A DNA stretch of 64,000 nt, taken from NCBI GenBank assembly GCA_951812805.1, contig CATOSZ010000003.1, forward strand, positions 1,876,557 to 1,940,556. The letters run 5' to 3'. This document shows, piece after piece, positions 35,681-45,851 of the stretch (within the stretch, counting starts at the first letter, position 1; every line of letters starts with the position of its first letter). The notes beneath the pieces were generated by a model. It did not search any database, was not told the DNA's origin, and saw only the letters and a program-made list of their open reading frames with translations. Source of the stretch: an uncultured Alphaproteobacteria bacterium. GTDB taxonomy: Bacteria; Pseudomonadota; Alphaproteobacteria; GCA-2731375. The position numbers were made by a program, and so were the translations under genes.

Positions 35681-36295
35681 TCACTGGCTCGAATGATCGG
35701 TCGGATCGACGAAGGTAAAGAGATCCGCGTCGAGCTTCGGGTTCAGGCTTGGATTCTGCAGCGACAGGTTGGTGACGCCACCCTGCGGATCGACCACGCG
35801 CCATTGACGCAGGCGGAACGGGGTTTCAGAAAAAATCAACGTGACCGAGCCTTCGTCGGGCCGTTCGGTGTCGATCAGGGTCACGGTCAGCACGTCCGAC
35901 TCGCGTTGGACCTCGGTCACCCGGGTGCGGCCCTGGAGGTCGATATCCTCGGCGACCAGGACGCCGAGCGGTGTGTCGTCGATCGGCCAGCGGCTGACCT
36001 GCTCGAGCTGCTTGTCGTGCAGGATCAGCCAGAAGCCGTCGGCCACCAGCAACAGGGGGCTCGGCGGGTCGTATTCGAAGCGCAGGCGGCCGGGACGGCG
36101 CAGGTAGAGGTCGCCCTGGGCCAGCTCGCCGCGGGGACCGACCTGGATGAAGCGGGCCTTCAGGCTCTGCACCTCGTTCAGATAGGCGGTGACCCGGGCG
36201 ATATCGGCCCGGTCCTCGGCGCCCAGTTCCGCTCGGGCGGGCAGGGCGGCCAACAGCAGGACAGCGGCCAGGCAAACGGCTTTCGACAGGTGCAT
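35681..36295 (-). CDS. lolA: Outer-membrane lipoprotein carrier protein LolA
   Basis: A 204-residue periplasmic chaperone that ferries lipoproteins from LolCDE to the outer membrane. Starting at the ATG at 36295 gives a clean signal peptide (MHLSKAVCLAAVLLLAALPA, cleavage after ARA). The mature part has the LolA pattern: ARFIQVGPRGELAQGDLYLR, RPGRLRFEYDPPSPLLLVAD and the hydrophobic-cavity strands after it. It lies 63 bp downstream of ftsK on the same strand, the usual alphaproteobacterial order. Confidence 0.92.
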   Translation of the reverse strand: MHLSKAVCLAAVLLLAALPARAELGAEDRADIARVTAYLNEVQSLKARFIQVGPRGELAQGDLYLRRPGRLRFEYDPPSPLLLVADGFWLILHDKQLEQVSRWPIDDTPLGVLVAEDIDLQGRTRVTEVQRESDVLTVTLIDTERPDEGSVTLIFSETPFRLRQWRVVDPQGGVTNLSLQNPSLNPKLDADLFTFVDPTDHSSQ

Positions 36296-36358
36296 CCGGA
36301 CTTCCTCGCGGCGGGACGATGATCGCGTCCGTCGAGTCATGGGGTGAAACGGCGCCGG

Positions 36359-38752
36359 CTACAAGTCCTCGCTCGGGTCGCGGACGAAGATTTCCCGCTT
36401 GCCGGCGTGATTGGCCTGGCCGATGACGCCGTCCGCCTCCATGCGGTCGATCAGGTCGGCCGCCCGGTTGTAGCCGATCTTCAACTGGCGCTGGATGAAA
36501 CTGGTCGAGGCCTTCCGGTGGCGCGCCACCACGTCGATCGCCCGGTCGTAGAGGTCGTCGCCGCTGGTGCCGTCCATGCCGCCACCGCCGCCGAAGCCGC
36601 CGTCCATGTCCTCGCCGTCGCCGTCGGTCACCGCGTCGAGATAGTCCGGCTCGCCCTGGCCACGCAGGTAGGTGGCGATACGCTCGACCTCGCCGTCGGA
36701 GACGAAGGGGCCGTGCACCCGGGTGATCCGGCCGCCGCCGGCCATGTAGAGCATGTCGCCCTGGCCCAGCAGCTGCTCCGCGCCCATTTCGCCGAGAATG
36801 GTCCGGCTGTCGATCTTGGAGGTAACCTGGAAGCTGATGCGGGTCGGGAAGTTGGCCTTGATGGTGCCGGTGATGACGTCGACCGAGGGCCGCTGCGTCG
36901 CCATAATGAGGTGGATGCCGGCGGCCCGGGCCATCTGCGCTAGGCGCTGGATCGCGCCTTCGATGTCCTTGCCGGCGACCATCATCAGGTCGGCCATCTC
37001 GTCGACCACGACGACGATGAAGGGCATCGGCTCCAGGTCGAGCATCTGCTGCTCGAAGATCGGCTTGCCGGTCTCCGGATCGAAGCCGGTCTGCACCGTG
37101 CGGGTCAGTTTTTCGTCCTTGGCCCGCGCCTCGGCCAGGCGCTGGTTGTAGCCGGAGATGTTACGCACGCCGAGCCGCGCCATCGCCTTGTAGCGCGTCT
37201 CCATCTCCCGCACGGTCCATTTCAGCGCCACCACCGCCTTGCCGGGATCGGTCACGACCGGGGTCAGCAGATGGGGGATGTCGTCGTATACCGACAGCTC
37301 CAGCATCTTCGGATCGATCATGATCATGCGGCAGCGTTCGGGCGGCAGCCTGTAAAGCAGGGAGAGGATCATGGTGTTGATCGCGACCGATTTGCCGGAA
37401 CCGGTGGTGCCAGCGATCAGCAGATGCGGCATGCGGGCGAGATCGGCCATGATCGGCGTGCCGCCGATATCGCGCCCGAGCGCCAGGCCGAGGGCGATGT
37501 TGGGGTCCTCGAAATCACGGCTCGCCAGCAGTTCGCGGAACAGCACCGTTTCGCGGTCGCGGTTCGGCAGCTCGATGCCGATGACGTTGCGCCCGGGCAC
37601 CACGGCGACACGGACGGAAATCGCACTCATCGAGCGGGCGATATCGTCGGCGAGGCCGATCACCCGGCTCGATTTCGTGCCCGGCGCCGGTTCCAGCTCG
37701 TAGAGCGTGACCACCGGTCCGGGGCGCACCTTGATGATGCGGCCACGCACGCCGTAGTCGTCCAGCACGGTTTCCAGCAAGCGGGCGTTCTGTTCCAGCG
37801 CCTCCTCGTTGACGCCGCGCTTGGCGGCGGCGGGATCCGCCTCTGTCAGCAGGTCGAGGGGCGGCAGCTGATAATCGCCGACCGGTCCGAGATCGAGGCT
37901 GGACTGTTCCGCCGCCTGGGCCCGCTTGCCCTTGGGGGCCTTTTCCTTGTCCTTGCGCTTGGCGACCCGGCGGCTCGGCTTCGGCGCGGGCGCCGCGACG
38001 GTGTCGTCATCCCCGTACGCCGATGGCTCGTCGTCGTCGAAAGCGGGGGTGATACGCCGGCGCGAGGCGCGGCGGGCGGCGAGGCCGGCGAAAAGATCGC
38101 GCAACCGCTCACAGCCGGCGCGCGCGCCGCGCCAGGTGATGGCGGCGAGACGGGCGAGGCCGCGGCCGACACCGAGCCATTCCCCCCGATCGAGGCCGAG
38201 GGCCAACAGCCAGGCGGCAAGTCCGAGCAGCCCGGCGGCACCGGCGACGGCGCGCGGCCAGACGGGCGTTTCCAAGGTGGCGAAGGCGCCATCCACGCCG
38301 GCCACGAGGCCGTCGCCCGCGAGCCCGCCGAGCCCGGCGCGCAGCGGCCAGCCGGCCGGAACATCGAACGTCGCTGCCAGCAAGGCGGCGGACGCGAGCA
38401 TTACGATGAGCGCGGCCAGGCGCCAGCCGAGCCGGCGGATGCCACGATGTGAGATCAGGTGCCAGCCCCAGACCAGCAGCACTGGGATCGGCGTTACCGC
38501 GGCAAGGCCGATGCCCTGCAGCAGGAAATCGGCGGACCAGGCGCCGGGCGCGCCCAACCAGTTGCGCGCCGCCTCCCCGCCTGCGGTATTCCAGCTCGGG
38601 TCCGCGGGATCGAAACTGGCCAGCGCCAGACCCAGCGCGAAGGCGAGCAGCAGCAGCGCGAAGCCGCCACCCTCCGCCAGGCGGCGGCGCACGAACGGCG
38701 CGGCGCCGGCCGGCAGCAGGTTGAGTTTGCCAAGCGTGCTCGAGTCGCTCAT
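36359..38752 (-). CDS. ftsK: DNA translocase FtsK
   Basis: A 797-residue division protein that pumps chromosome termini through the septum. The ATG at 38752 ([16 protein letters not shown]) gives the family length; upstream codons have no family similarity. The N-terminal quarter has four hydrophobic helices, then a charged linker ([15 protein letters not shown]), the motor with Walker [15 protein letters not shown] and Walker [15 protein letters not shown], and the C-terminal winged-helix gamma domain ([20 protein letters not shown]) that reads KOPS sites. The aminotransferase gene ends 14 bp upstream of it. Confidence 0.97.
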   Translation of the reverse strand: MSDSSTLGKLNLLPAGAAPFVRRRLAEGGGFALLLLAFALGLALASFDPADPSWNTAGGEAARNWLGAPGAWSADFLLQGIGLAAVTPIPVLLVWGWHLISHRGIRRLGWRLAALIVMLASAALLAATFDVPAGWPLRAGLGGLAGDGLVAGVDGAFATLETPVWPRAVAGAAGLLGLAAWLLALGLDRGEWLGVGRGLARLAAITWRGARAGCERLRDLFAGLAARRASRRRITPAFDDDEPSAYGDDDTVAAPAPKPSRRVAKRKDKEKAPKGKRAQAAEQSSLDLGPVGDYQLPPLDLLTEADPAAAKRGVNEEALEQNARLLETVLDDYGVRGRIIKVRPGPVVTLYELEPAPGTKSSRVIGLADDIARSMSAISVRVAVVPGRNVIGIELPNRDRETVLFRELLASRDFEDPNIALGLALGRDIGGTPIMADLARMPHLLIAGTTGSGKSVAINTMILSLLYRLPPERCRMIMIDPKMLELSVYDDIPHLLTPVVTDPGKAVVALKWTVREMETRYKAMARLGVRNISGYNQRLAEARAKDEKLTRTVQTGFDPETGKPIFEQQMLDLEPMPFIVVVVDEMADLMMVAGKDIEGAIQRLAQMARAAGIHLIMATQRPSVDVITGTIKANFPTRISFQVTSKIDSRTILGEMGAEQLLGQGDMLYMAGGGRITRVHGPFVSDGEVERIATYLRGQGEPDYLDAVTDGDGEDMDGGFGGGGGMDGTSGDDLYDRAIDVVARHRKASTSFIQRQLKIGYNRAADLIDRMEADGVIGQANHAGKREIFVRDPSEDL

Positions 38753-38765
38753 CGTCCGCTCCGTC

Positions 38766-39956
38766 CTACAACACCTCCGCGATGCGCCGGAGCGCCTCGC
38801 CCGTCGTCTCCAGGTCGTGCACCATGGCGAGACGGATGTAGGGAATGCCCGAATTCGCCTCGCCGGCGACATCGGCGGTGAGATATTCCCCCGGCAGCAC
38901 CCGGACCGCCGCGTCGCACCACAGCCGCTTCGCCGCCCCGACGCCATCGCCGACGTCGAGCCACAGGAAAAACCCGCCTTTCGGCTTGTAGAAGCCGAAA
39001 CGGTTGCCGAGCACCTGTTCGGCGAGGTCGAACTTCTGCTGGTAGAGATGCCGGCTGTCGACGACGTGGCGCTCCTCGCGCCAGAGCGCGGTGGCGGTGG
39101 CGTCGATCGGCAGCGGCGCGGGGCTGCCGCCATAGTCGCGCATCTTGGCGAAGCGGGAGATCAGCGCCGGATCACCGACCACGAATCCGGCCCGCAGGCC
39201 CGGCACGCTGGAACGTTTGGAGAGCGAGTGGAAACACAGCAGGTTGTCCAGCCCCTCGCCCATGTCGCGCGCCACCTCGAGGGCGCCGAGCGGCGGTTCC
39301 TCCGTATAGATCTCGGCGTAGCATTCATCCATGATCAGGACGAAATCATGCGTCCGCGCCAGGCCGATGATCCGCTGCAGATAATCCGCGTCGGCCATGG
39401 TGCCCTGCGGGTTGGCCGGCGAGCAGAGATAGAACAGCGTCGTCCGCGCCCAGGTTTCTGCGGAAATCGCGTCCAGGTCCGGCAGGAAATTCGCGTCGCG
39501 CGGGGTCGGCAGATAGACCGGCTCGGCGCGGGCGGCCAGGGCGCCGCCCGCATAACATTGGTAGAACGGGTTCGGCATCAGCACCAGCGGCGCCTCGCCC
39601 GCCTTTTCGTCCGGGGTGAAGATCAGGGCGCACATGAACAGCCCCTCACGGGTGCCGGAGACGGAAACCACGTGCTCCGCCGCGTTCACCATGCCGTCCG
39701 GCAGCCGGTAGCGCCGGCCAAGCCAGTCGACGATCGCCGCCCGCAACGCCTCGCTGCCCCGGTTCGGCGGATATTTGCCGTAAAGATGGGCGTTCGCCGC
39801 CATCGTCTCCGCCACCAGGGGCGGATAGGGATGTTGCGGCTCCCCCAGGCTCATCCAGATTTCCGACAGCCCGGGCGCCGGCGTCAGCGGGTCCAGCAAA
39901 TCGCGCAGACGCTGAAAAGGATAGTCAGGAAGTCGCGCCAAATGAGTGTTGTACAT
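38766..39956 (-). CDS. Class I/II aminotransferase, DapC-like
   Basis: A 396-residue PLP enzyme. The ATG at 39956 ([20 protein letters not shown]) matches the start of alphaproteobacterial N-succinyldiaminopimelate aminotransferase-like proteins. The PLP lysine is in [17 protein letters not shown], with [11 protein letters not shown] and [11 protein letters not shown] as further cofactor contacts. It lies upstream of ftsK and lolA in what is probably one transcript. The lysine-pathway role is inferred from family and order; other acyl-amino-acid substrates are possible. Confidence 0.85.
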   Translation of the reverse strand: MYNTHLARLPDYPFQRLRDLLDPLTPAPGLSEIWMSLGEPQHPYPPLVAETMAANAHLYGKYPPNRGSEALRAAIVDWLGRRYRLPDGMVNAAEHVVSVSGTREGLFMCALIFTPDEKAGEAPLVLMPNPFYQCYAGGALAARAEPVYLPTPRDANFLPDLDAISAETWARTTLFYLCSPANPQGTMADADYLQRIIGLARTHDFVLIMDECYAEIYTEEPPLGALEVARDMGEGLDNLLCFHSLSKRSSVPGLRAGFVVGDPALISRFAKMRDYGGSPAPLPIDATATALWREERHVVDSRHLYQQKFDLAEQVLGNRFGFYKPKGGFFLWLDVGDGVGAAKRLWCDAAVRVLPGEYLTADVAGEANSGIPYIRLAMVHDLETTGEALRRIAEVL

Positions 39957-40098
39957 GGCTCTGACCACAGGTGATTCGCACCAAGGCGCGGGGTGATGGG
40001 TCCAAAACGGAACATAACCTAAACGCCACGAAGATACTGTATTGCCATCTTCTCGACGACACAAGGACTTGCGGCCAAAAGCTCGTGTACGGTGACAA

Positions 40099-40126
40099 AA
40101 GAGGGAGGCCGCAAGACCTCCCTCTT
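40099..40126 (-). terminator. Rho-independent terminator of glnK-amtB
   Basis: On the minus strand a perfect 10-bp stem AAGAGGGAGG / CCTCCCTCTT with an 8-base loop ends in CTTTTG, about 100 nt past the amtB stop codon. It sits between amtB and the aminotransferase promoter region. The remaining 39957-40223 shows no gene. Confidence 0.75.
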
Positions 40127-40223
40127 CGTGCTTTGTTCTGGTTTTCGGGTGATTCGCGGGGTGATTCGCGACCCCGTCCCGAGGTCCGCCCGAAGCAGGC
40201 GAATTCGGGACGGGGTGTTGCGC

Positions 40224-41519
40224 TCAGGAAACGCTCTCGCCGTGCAGGCGGATGTCGAGGCCCTCGCGTTCGCTCTCCTCGTCGACGCGGATTCCCATGA
40301 CCAGGTCGATGACCTTGATCAGCACCGCGGAGACGATCGCGGTATAGACCACCGTCGCCAGAATACCTTCGAGCTGCAGCCAGACCTGGCCCGGGTTGCC
40401 CTCCAGCAGGCCGGCCGTGCCACCGATCGCCTTGGAGGCGAAGACACCGGTCAGCAGGGCGCCGACGATGCCGCCGACGCCATGCACGCCGAAGACGTCC
40501 AGGGCGTCGTCGTAACCGAGCTTCAGCTTCAGCCAGGTGACGGCGAAGTAGCAGACGACGCCGGAGATGGCGCCGAGCGCCAGGGCGCCGCCGGGCGCCA
40601 CGAAACCCGCCGCCGGCGTAATGGCGACCAGGCCCGCAATGGCGCCCGAGGCGATGCCGAGCACGCTCGGCCGGCCGTCGCGCAGCCATTCGACCGCCAT
40701 CCAGCTGAGCGCGGCGGCGGCGGCGGCGATCTGCGTCACCGCCATGGCCATGCCGGCGGAATTGTTGGCCCCGACGGCCGAGCCGGCGTTGAATCCGAAC
40801 CAGCCGACCCAGAGGAGGGCGGCGCCGACGACGGTGAAGCCGACGTGGTGCGGTGCCAGGTTCTCGCGGCCATGCCCGAGGCGCTTGCCGAGGATCAGGC
40901 AGACCACCAGGGCGGCGACGCCCGAGTTGATGTGCACCACCGTGCCGCCGGCGAAGTCCAGCACGCCCTCGCCCGCGAGGAAGCCGCCCGCGCCCCAGAC
41001 CCAGTGGGTGATCGGGGCGTAGACCAGGATCGACCAGAGCCCGACGAAGACCATCAGCGCGGAGAACTTCATCCGCTCCGCCACCGCGCCGGTGATGAGG
41101 GCCGGCGTGATGATGGCGAAGGTCATCTGGAAGGTCATGAAGACGCTTTCAGGGATGGTGCCGCTCATCGAGTCGGCGGTCATGCCGGTGAGGAAGACCT
41201 TGGAAAAGCCGCCGTGGAAGGCGCCTTCGCCGCCGAAGGCCAGGGAATAGCCGATCACCATCCAGATCACGCTGGCGAGACAGCAGGTGGCGAAACTCTG
41301 CATCAGCGTCGAGAGCATGTTCTTCTTGCGCACCATGCCGCCATAGAACAGGGCGAGACCGGGGATCGTCATCATCAGCACGATCACGGTCGAGGTCAGC
41401 ATCCAGGCGGTATCGCCGGTGTCGAGCTTGGCCTCCTCGGCCAGCGCCGGGCCGGCGGCCAGCAGGCCGACCAGTGCCGCAGCGCTGGCGGCGGGCCGGT
41501 AAATTCGGGTCGTCGTCAT
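40224..41519 (-). CDS. amtB: Ammonium transporter
   Basis: A 431-residue Amt/MEP/Rh channel protein. Residues 1-27 form a signal peptide (ending ALAEEAK) followed by about 11 membrane helices. The twin-histidine pore residues are seen in PITHWVWGAGG and FGVHGVGGIVGALL, and the phenylalanine gate region in FATCCLASVIWMVIG. The ATG at 41519 gives the signal peptide; an upstream frame extension does not. It lies 16 bp downstream of glnK, the normal pairing in which GlnK blocks the channel when nitrogen is plentiful. Expression likely depends on the sigma-54 promoter upstream of glnK. Confidence 0.97.
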   Translation of the reverse strand: MTTTRIYRPAASAAALVGLLAAGPALAEEAKLDTGDTAWMLTSTVIVLMMTIPGLALFYGGMVRKKNMLSTLMQSFATCCLASVIWMVIGYSLAFGGEGAFHGGFSKVFLTGMTADSMSGTIPESVFMTFQMTFAIITPALITGAVAERMKFSALMVFVGLWSILVYAPITHWVWGAGGFLAGEGVLDFAGGTVVHINSGVAALVVCLILGKRLGHGRENLAPHHVGFTVVGAALLWVGWFGFNAGSAVGANNSAGMAMAVTQIAAAAAALSWMAVEWLRDGRPSVLGIASGAIAGLVAITPAAGFVAPGGALALGAISGVVCYFAVTWLKLKLGYDDALDVFGVHGVGGIVGALLTGVFASKAIGGTAGLLEGNPGQVWLQLEGILATVVYTAIVSAVLIKVIDLVMGIRVDEESEREGLDIRLHGESVS

Positions 41520-41535
41520 TTCGGATTTCCTTTCC

Positions 41536-41874
41536 CTAGAGGGCTTCGGAGTCGCGCTCGCCGGTGCGGATGCGAACCGCCTGGCCGAGTTCGAATACAA
41601 AAATCTTGCCGTCGCCGATCTGCCCGGTCCGGGCCGCGCCTGTGATCGTTTCGACGACCTGGTCGACCAGCTCGTCGGCGACCGCGAGCTCCATGCGGAT
41701 CTTCGGCAGGAAGTTCACGGCGTACTCGGCACCGCGGTAGATTTCGGTGTGGCCACCCTGGCGGCCGTAGCCGCGGGCTTCCGTCACCGTCAGGCCCTGG
41801 ATGCCGATCTCCGTCAGCGCCTCGCGAACCTCGTCGAGCTTGAACGGCTTGATGACCGCCGTAACGAATTTCAT
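41536..41874 (-). CDS. glnK: Nitrogen regulatory PII protein GlnK
   Basis: A 112-residue PII signal protein. The T-loop carries Tyr51 (YRGAEYAVNFLPK), the site uridylylated by GlnD; the B-loop (TGQIGDGKIFV) binds ATP/ADP and the N-terminus is MKFVTAVIKPFKLDEVREAL. Its place just before amtB identifies it as GlnK rather than GlnB. It reads out 2-oxoglutarate and glutamine to control AmtB and nitrogen regulators. Confidence 0.96.
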   Translation of the reverse strand: MKFVTAVIKPFKLDEVREALTEIGIQGLTVTEARGYGRQGGHTEIYRGAEYAVNFLPKIRMELAVADELVDQVVETITGAARTGQIGDGKIFVFELGQAVRIRTGERDSEAL

Positions 41875-42043
41875 GACCGTCTCCCCATCATGGTGTCGCG
41901 CGACCCCGGCGGCTTCCCACCACGACGCCGTCGCGCACGTACCGTCTGCGTTTCACGACCCGTGCCAACTGCACCGGATTCGAGTTAAGAGATTGAAATT
42001 AATAGGATATTTGGGAATTTCGGTTCAACGGATCGTATTGCGG

Positions 42044-42059
42044 TGCAATATAGATGCCT
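42044..42059 (-). promoter_or_regulatory. Sigma-54 promoter of glnK-amtB
   Basis: On the minus strand AGGCATCTATATTGCA has the -24 GG and -12 GC at the exact 10-bp spacing and the full TTGCA downstream box. The transcript would start near 42032, giving a leader of about 160 nt to glnK. A nitrogen-controlled sigma-54 promoter is the rule for this gene pair. Confidence 0.7.
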
Positions 42060-42072
42060 AAATTTTACCCAT

Positions 42073-42088
42073 AGCGACAATATCGCCT
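42073..42088 (-). promoter_or_regulatory. Second sigma-54-like promoter copy upstream
   Basis: AGGCGATATTGTCGCT on the minus strand repeats the GG-10 bp-GC layout 29 bp upstream of the first. Both are preceded by the same 12-mer TAAAATTTAGGC (plus-strand 42056-42067 and 42085-42096), so the promoter core appears duplicated. Its -12 box is weaker (TCGCT), so it may be a decoy, alternative start or activator-spacing device. Confidence 0.4.
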
Positions 42089-42149
42089 AAATTTTAACCT
42101 GGCATGTTCCGGCCATGGACAAGTCCGGCGCCACGAGGGATGGTAAGTC

Positions 42150-43397
42150 ATGGCAGGGGCGAAGACAGCGACGGGGCGCGAGGCGGGAGCGGGCCCGATC
42201 GACACAGATCTGGCGATCGTCGGCGGCGGGCTGATCGGCATGGCGCTGGCGCGGGCCGCCGCGACGGCGGGCCTGGAGACGGTGGTGCTGGAGCGTCAGG
42301 ATCCGTCGGCCATGGCCGACGACGCGTTCGACGGCCGTGTCACCTCGATCGCCCAGGGCACGGCGATCATGCTGCGGGAAATCGGCGTCTGGGCGCATCT
42401 CGCCGACGAGGCCGAGCCGATCCTGGAAATCCGCGTCGCCGACGGGCAGGCGCCCCTGTTCCTGCATTTCGATCACCGGGAGGTCGGCGATCGGCCGTTC
42501 GGCTATATGGTGGAAAACCGCCGGCTGCGCCGGGCCCTGGCGCGTGCCGTCGCCGAGAGCACGGAAACCCGCCTGCTGGCGCCCGTTGACATCGCGGATA
42601 TCGAGCGCGGCGCCCACGGCGTTCGGCTAACGCTGGCCGACGGGCGGGAGATCCGCGCAGCCCTGCTGGTGGCGGCGGACGGGCGCGGCTCGCGCCTGCG
42701 GGAGGCGGCGGGCATTCGCAGCCTCGCCTGGCGCTATTCACAGGACGCGATCGTCGCCACCCTGGCGCACGAGCTGCCGCACTATGGCGTCGCCAAGGAA
42801 CACTTTCTTCCAGGCGGCCCCTTCGCCCTGCTGCCGATGACCGAACAGCGCTCCTCCCTGGTCTGGACCGAGCGGGCCGAAATCGCCGAACGGATGGTCG
42901 CCCTGGACGATGCGGCCTTCACGGCGGAGATCCAGGCCCGCGCCGGGGACCACCTGGGAACGGTCCGCGTCGTCGGTCCGCGCTGGCGCCACCCCCTCGG
43001 CCTCTCCAATGCCGAGCGCTATATCGACCGCCGGCTGGTGCTGGTCGGCGACGCGGCGCACGCCATGCATCCGCTGGCCGGCCAGGGCCTGAATCTCGGA
43101 TACCGGGACGTCGCCTGGCTCGTCGAGATCCTGGCGAAGCGCGCCCGTCTCGGCCTCGACCTCGGCGCCGCGGAGGGGCTGGAGGCCTATCAGCGCCGCC
43201 GCCGGATGGACGCGCTGGCGATGCTGGTGATGACCGACGGCCTGAACCGCCTGTTCTCGAACGATATCGCGCCGGTCCGCCTGGCCCGCACCCTCGGTCT
43301 CGGCGCGGTGCAGCGCATCGGGCCGGCAAAACGCTTCTTCGAACGCCGCGCCAGCGCCATGGCCGGCGACCTGCCGGCCCTGATGCGCGTCGGTTGA
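42150..43397 (+). CDS. UbiH/UbiF/Coq6-family FAD hydroxylase
   Basis: A 415-residue flavoprotein mono-oxygenase of ubiquinone synthesis that hydroxylates the polyprenyl-phenol ring. The FAD-binding motif DLAIVGGGLIGMALARAAA lies near residue 20, the second contact is LLVAADGRGSRLREAAG, and GDAAHAMHPLAGQGLNLGYRD is the family signature. Length is normal. It is divergent from glnK. Which ring carbon it attacks cannot be told; alphaproteobacteria often have a broad-specificity UbiL or UbiM type. Confidence 0.9.
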   Translation: MAGAKTATGREAGAGPIDTDLAIVGGGLIGMALARAAATAGLETVVLERQDPSAMADDAFDGRVTSIAQGTAIMLREIGVWAHLADEAEPILEIRVADGQAPLFLHFDHREVGDRPFGYMVENRRLRRALARAVAESTETRLLAPVDIADIERGAHGVRLTLADGREIRAALLVAADGRGSRLREAAGIRSLAWRYSQDAIVATLAHELPHYGVAKEHFLPGGPFALLPMTEQRSSLVWTERAEIAERMVALDDAAFTAEIQARAGDHLGTVRVVGPRWRHPLGLSNAERYIDRRLVLVGDAAHAMHPLAGQGLNLGYRDVAWLVEILAKRARLGLDLGAAEGLEAYQRRRRMDALAMLVMTDGLNRLFSNDIAPVRLARTLGLGAVQRIGPAKRFFERRASAMAGDLPALMRVG

Positions 43398-43432
43398 GGT
43401 TTGCGGATCATCGATTGCTCGGAGGATTCACG

Positions 43433-44284
43433 ATGGCCCTGGAGATCACCCCGCTTCCCGCCTGCTTCGGCGCCACGGTGAGGGGCATCGCCCTCGACGG
43501 GCTGGACGACGACAACTTCGACCGGCTGTATGCCCATTGGCTGGACTATGGCCTGCTGGTGTTTCCGGGCCAGCATCTCGACACCGGGCAACAGATCGCC
43601 TTCGCCCGGCGCTTCGGCCCCTTGGAGTTCGACCTGGTCGAACTGTCGAACGTCAAGCAGGACGGCAGCTTGCGGACGAGCGACGACGACGACATGGTGA
43701 AGATCCTGAAGGGCAACATGGGCTGGCATCACGACAGCACCTACATGCCCGTTCAGGCCAAGGGCGCCGTGTTCTCCGCCCATGTCGTGCCACGCAGCGG
43801 CGGCGAGACCGGCTGGGCCGACATGACGGCGGCCTATGCCGCCCTCGACGACGACCTCAGGGCCCGCATCGCCGGCCTCTCGGCGCACCATTCGCTGATC
43901 CACAGCCAGTTGAAAGCCGGCTTCACGGCCAAGGAGAAGGACAGCGAGTATATCGGCTACGGCCTCGACCAGACGCAGGCGCCGCTACGCCCGCTGGTGA
44001 AGATCCACCCGGAAACCGGTCGGCCGACCCTCACGATCGGCCGCCATGCGCATGCCATTCCAGGTCTGGACGAGGCGGAGTCGGAGGCGCTGCTCGACCA
44101 TCTGGTCGAGTTCGCCTGCCAGCCGCCCCGCGTTTACCACCACAGCTGGACGCCGGGCGACGTCGTGCTCTGGGACAACCGGCGGCTGATGCACCAGGGC
44201 CGGCCCTGGGACATGGCCGAGCGCCGGATCATGTTCCATTCCCGCATCGCCGGCGACCCGGTGAGCGAGGCCGCCGCCGCCTAG
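43433..44284 (+). CDS. TauD/TfdA-family Fe(II)/2-oxoglutarate dioxygenase
   Basis: A 283-residue oxygenase. The ATG at 43433 follows GGAGGATTCACG and gives MALEITPLPACFGATVRGIA. The iron facial triad is visible as MGWHHDSTYMP (HxD) and the distal histidine in LMHQGRPWDMAERR, whose arginine binds 2-oxoglutarate. It starts 35 bp after the UbiH-family gene and may be co-transcribed. Substrate unknown; the family includes taurine, 2,4-D and other dioxygenases. Confidence 0.9.
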   Translation: MALEITPLPACFGATVRGIALDGLDDDNFDRLYAHWLDYGLLVFPGQHLDTGQQIAFARRFGPLEFDLVELSNVKQDGSLRTSDDDDMVKILKGNMGWHHDSTYMPVQAKGAVFSAHVVPRSGGETGWADMTAAYAALDDDLRARIAGLSAHHSLIHSQLKAGFTAKEKDSEYIGYGLDQTQAPLRPLVKIHPETGRPTLTIGRHAHAIPGLDEAESEALLDHLVEFACQPPRVYHHSWTPGDVVLWDNRRLMHQGRPWDMAERRIMFHSRIAGDPVSEAAAA

Positions 44285-44285
44285 C

Positions 44286-45851
44286 CTATTCGGCGGCCTC
44301 CGCCGGGGCCGGCGGGCGCCAGCGCAGCACCGGCTGGCGGGCCGCCCGGGTTTCGTCCAGACGCCGGCGCGGGGCGTGGAAGGGCGCACCCTCGAAGCGG
44401 TCGACATCGCCCGCCGCCGCGTCGGCCATCAGGCCGCGCATCAGCGCGATGAACTCGTCGAGGGAGGCCTTGCTCTCGGAATCCGTCGGCTCGATCAGCA
44501 TGGCGCCGTGTACCACCAGGGGGAAATACATCGTCATCGGATGCACCCCCTCGTCGATCATCGCCTTGGCCAGGTCCAAGGTGGTGACGCCGGTATCCTT
44601 GAGGCTGGCGTCGTCGAACAGCACCTCGTGCATGCAGGGTCCGGGGAACGGCAGGCTCATCACGTCCTCCAGGCCCGCGCGGACGTAGTTGGCGTTCAGC
44701 ACCGCGTCCTCCGCCGCCTGGCGCAAGCCGTCGGCGCCATGGCTCATCATGTAGGTGAGCGCCCGGATGAACATGCCCATCTGGCCGTGGAAGCCCTTCA
44801 GGCGACCGAAGGCACGGCCGTCGTCGGCTGGGTCGTGCTCGCTCTCGACCAGGCGGAAGCCGTCGCCCTCGCGGATCACGTAAGGCCGGGGCGCAAAGGG
44901 CGCCAGCGCCTCCGACAGCACCACCGGCCCGCTGCCCGGCCCGCCGCCGCCGTGCGGCGTCGAGAAGGTCTTGTGCAGGTTGATGTGCATGCAGTCGATA
45001 CCGAGGTCGCCCGGCCGGACCCGGCCCATGATGGCGTTGAAGTTGGCCCCGTCGCAGTAGAAATAGCCGCCCGCCGCATGCACCAGTCGGGCGATCTCGA
45101 CGATATCGCTTTCGAACAGGCCGCAGGTGTTCGGGTTGGTCAGCATGACGCCGGCGACGTCCGGACCGAGCCGTTCGGCGAGCGCGGCGACATCGACGCG
45201 ACCGCGCGGGTCGGCGGCGATCGCCTCGACCCGGTAGCCGCACATCGCCGCCGTCGCCGGGTTGGTGCCGTGTGCGCTTTCGGGCACCAGCACCACCTGA
45301 CGGCTTTCGCCCCGGGCATCGAGCGCGGCGCGGATGCACATCATCCCGCAAAGCTCGCCGTGGGCGCCCGCCGCCGGCGACATCGCCACCGCGGGCATGC
45401 CGGTGAGCGTGATCAGCCAATGGGCCAGCGTGTCGATCAGCTCCAGCGCGCCCTGTGCCGTTTCGGGGGGTTGCAGCGGATGCACCTCGGCCAGGCCGGC
45501 CAGCCGCGCGACCTTCTCGTTCAGTCGCGGATTGTGCTTCATGGTGCACGAGCCGAGGGGATACATCGCCATGTCGATGGCATGATTGTCGCGGCTGATG
45601 CGCACGAAGTGGCGCACCACTTCCGGCTCCGAAAGCCCCGGCAGACCGGTCGGACCCTGACGTGCGAGGCCGCCCAGACGGTCGGTGAAATCGCCGACCT
45701 CCGGCAGGTCGACGCCCGTGCTTTCCGGCGCACCCTGTTCGAAGATCAACGGCTCCTCGTGGTCGAGACCCCGGTGGCCGGAATGGGTGCGCGGACCGCC
45801 CTCGATCTCGATGAGCTTGAGCCCACCGCTCTTGTCGCGTGACTGGCTCAT
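44286..45851 (-). CDS. gcvPB: Glycine dehydrogenase (decarboxylating) subunit 2
   Basis: A 521-residue PLP subunit of the two-part P-protein of the glycine cleavage system. The pyridoxal lysine is in [20 protein letters not shown]. Other conserved parts are [19 protein letters not shown] and [14 protein letters not shown]. The ATG at 45851 overlaps the gcvPA stop as ATGA. The C-terminus ([12 protein letters not shown]) ends one base past the convergent dioxygenase gene. It forms an alpha2-beta2 enzyme with gcvPA. Confidence 0.97.
   Translation of the reverse strand: MSQSRDKSGGLKLIEIEGGPRTHSGHRGLDHEEPLIFEQGAPESTGVDLPEVGDFTDRLGGLARQGPTGLPGLSEPEVVRHFVRISRDNHAIDMAMYPLGSCTMKHNPRLNEKVARLAGLAEVHPLQPPETAQGALELIDTLAHWLITLTGMPAVAMSPAAGAHGELCGMMCIRAALDARGESRQVVLVPESAHGTNPATAAMCGYRVEAIAADPRGRVDVAALAERLGPDVAGVMLTNPNTCGLFESDIVEIARLVHAAGGYFYCDGANFNAIMGRVRPGDLGIDCMHINLHKTFSTPHGGGGPGSGPVVLSEALAPFAPRPYVIREGDGFRLVESEHDPADDGRAFGRLKGFHGQMGMFIRALTYMMSHGADGLRQAAEDAVLNANYVRAGLEDVMSLPFPGPCMHEVLFDDASLKDTGVTTLDLAKAMIDEGVHPMTMYFPLVVHGAMLIEPTDSESKASLDEFIALMRGLMADAAAGDVDRFEGAPFHAPRRRLDETRAARQPVLRWRPPAPAEAAE

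Noticed and set aside
41953..41969. Second sigma-54-like site with TTGGCACG
   Set aside because: The downstream box lacks the GC dinucleotide at -12, so it was not called; the tandem sites further upstream fit better.
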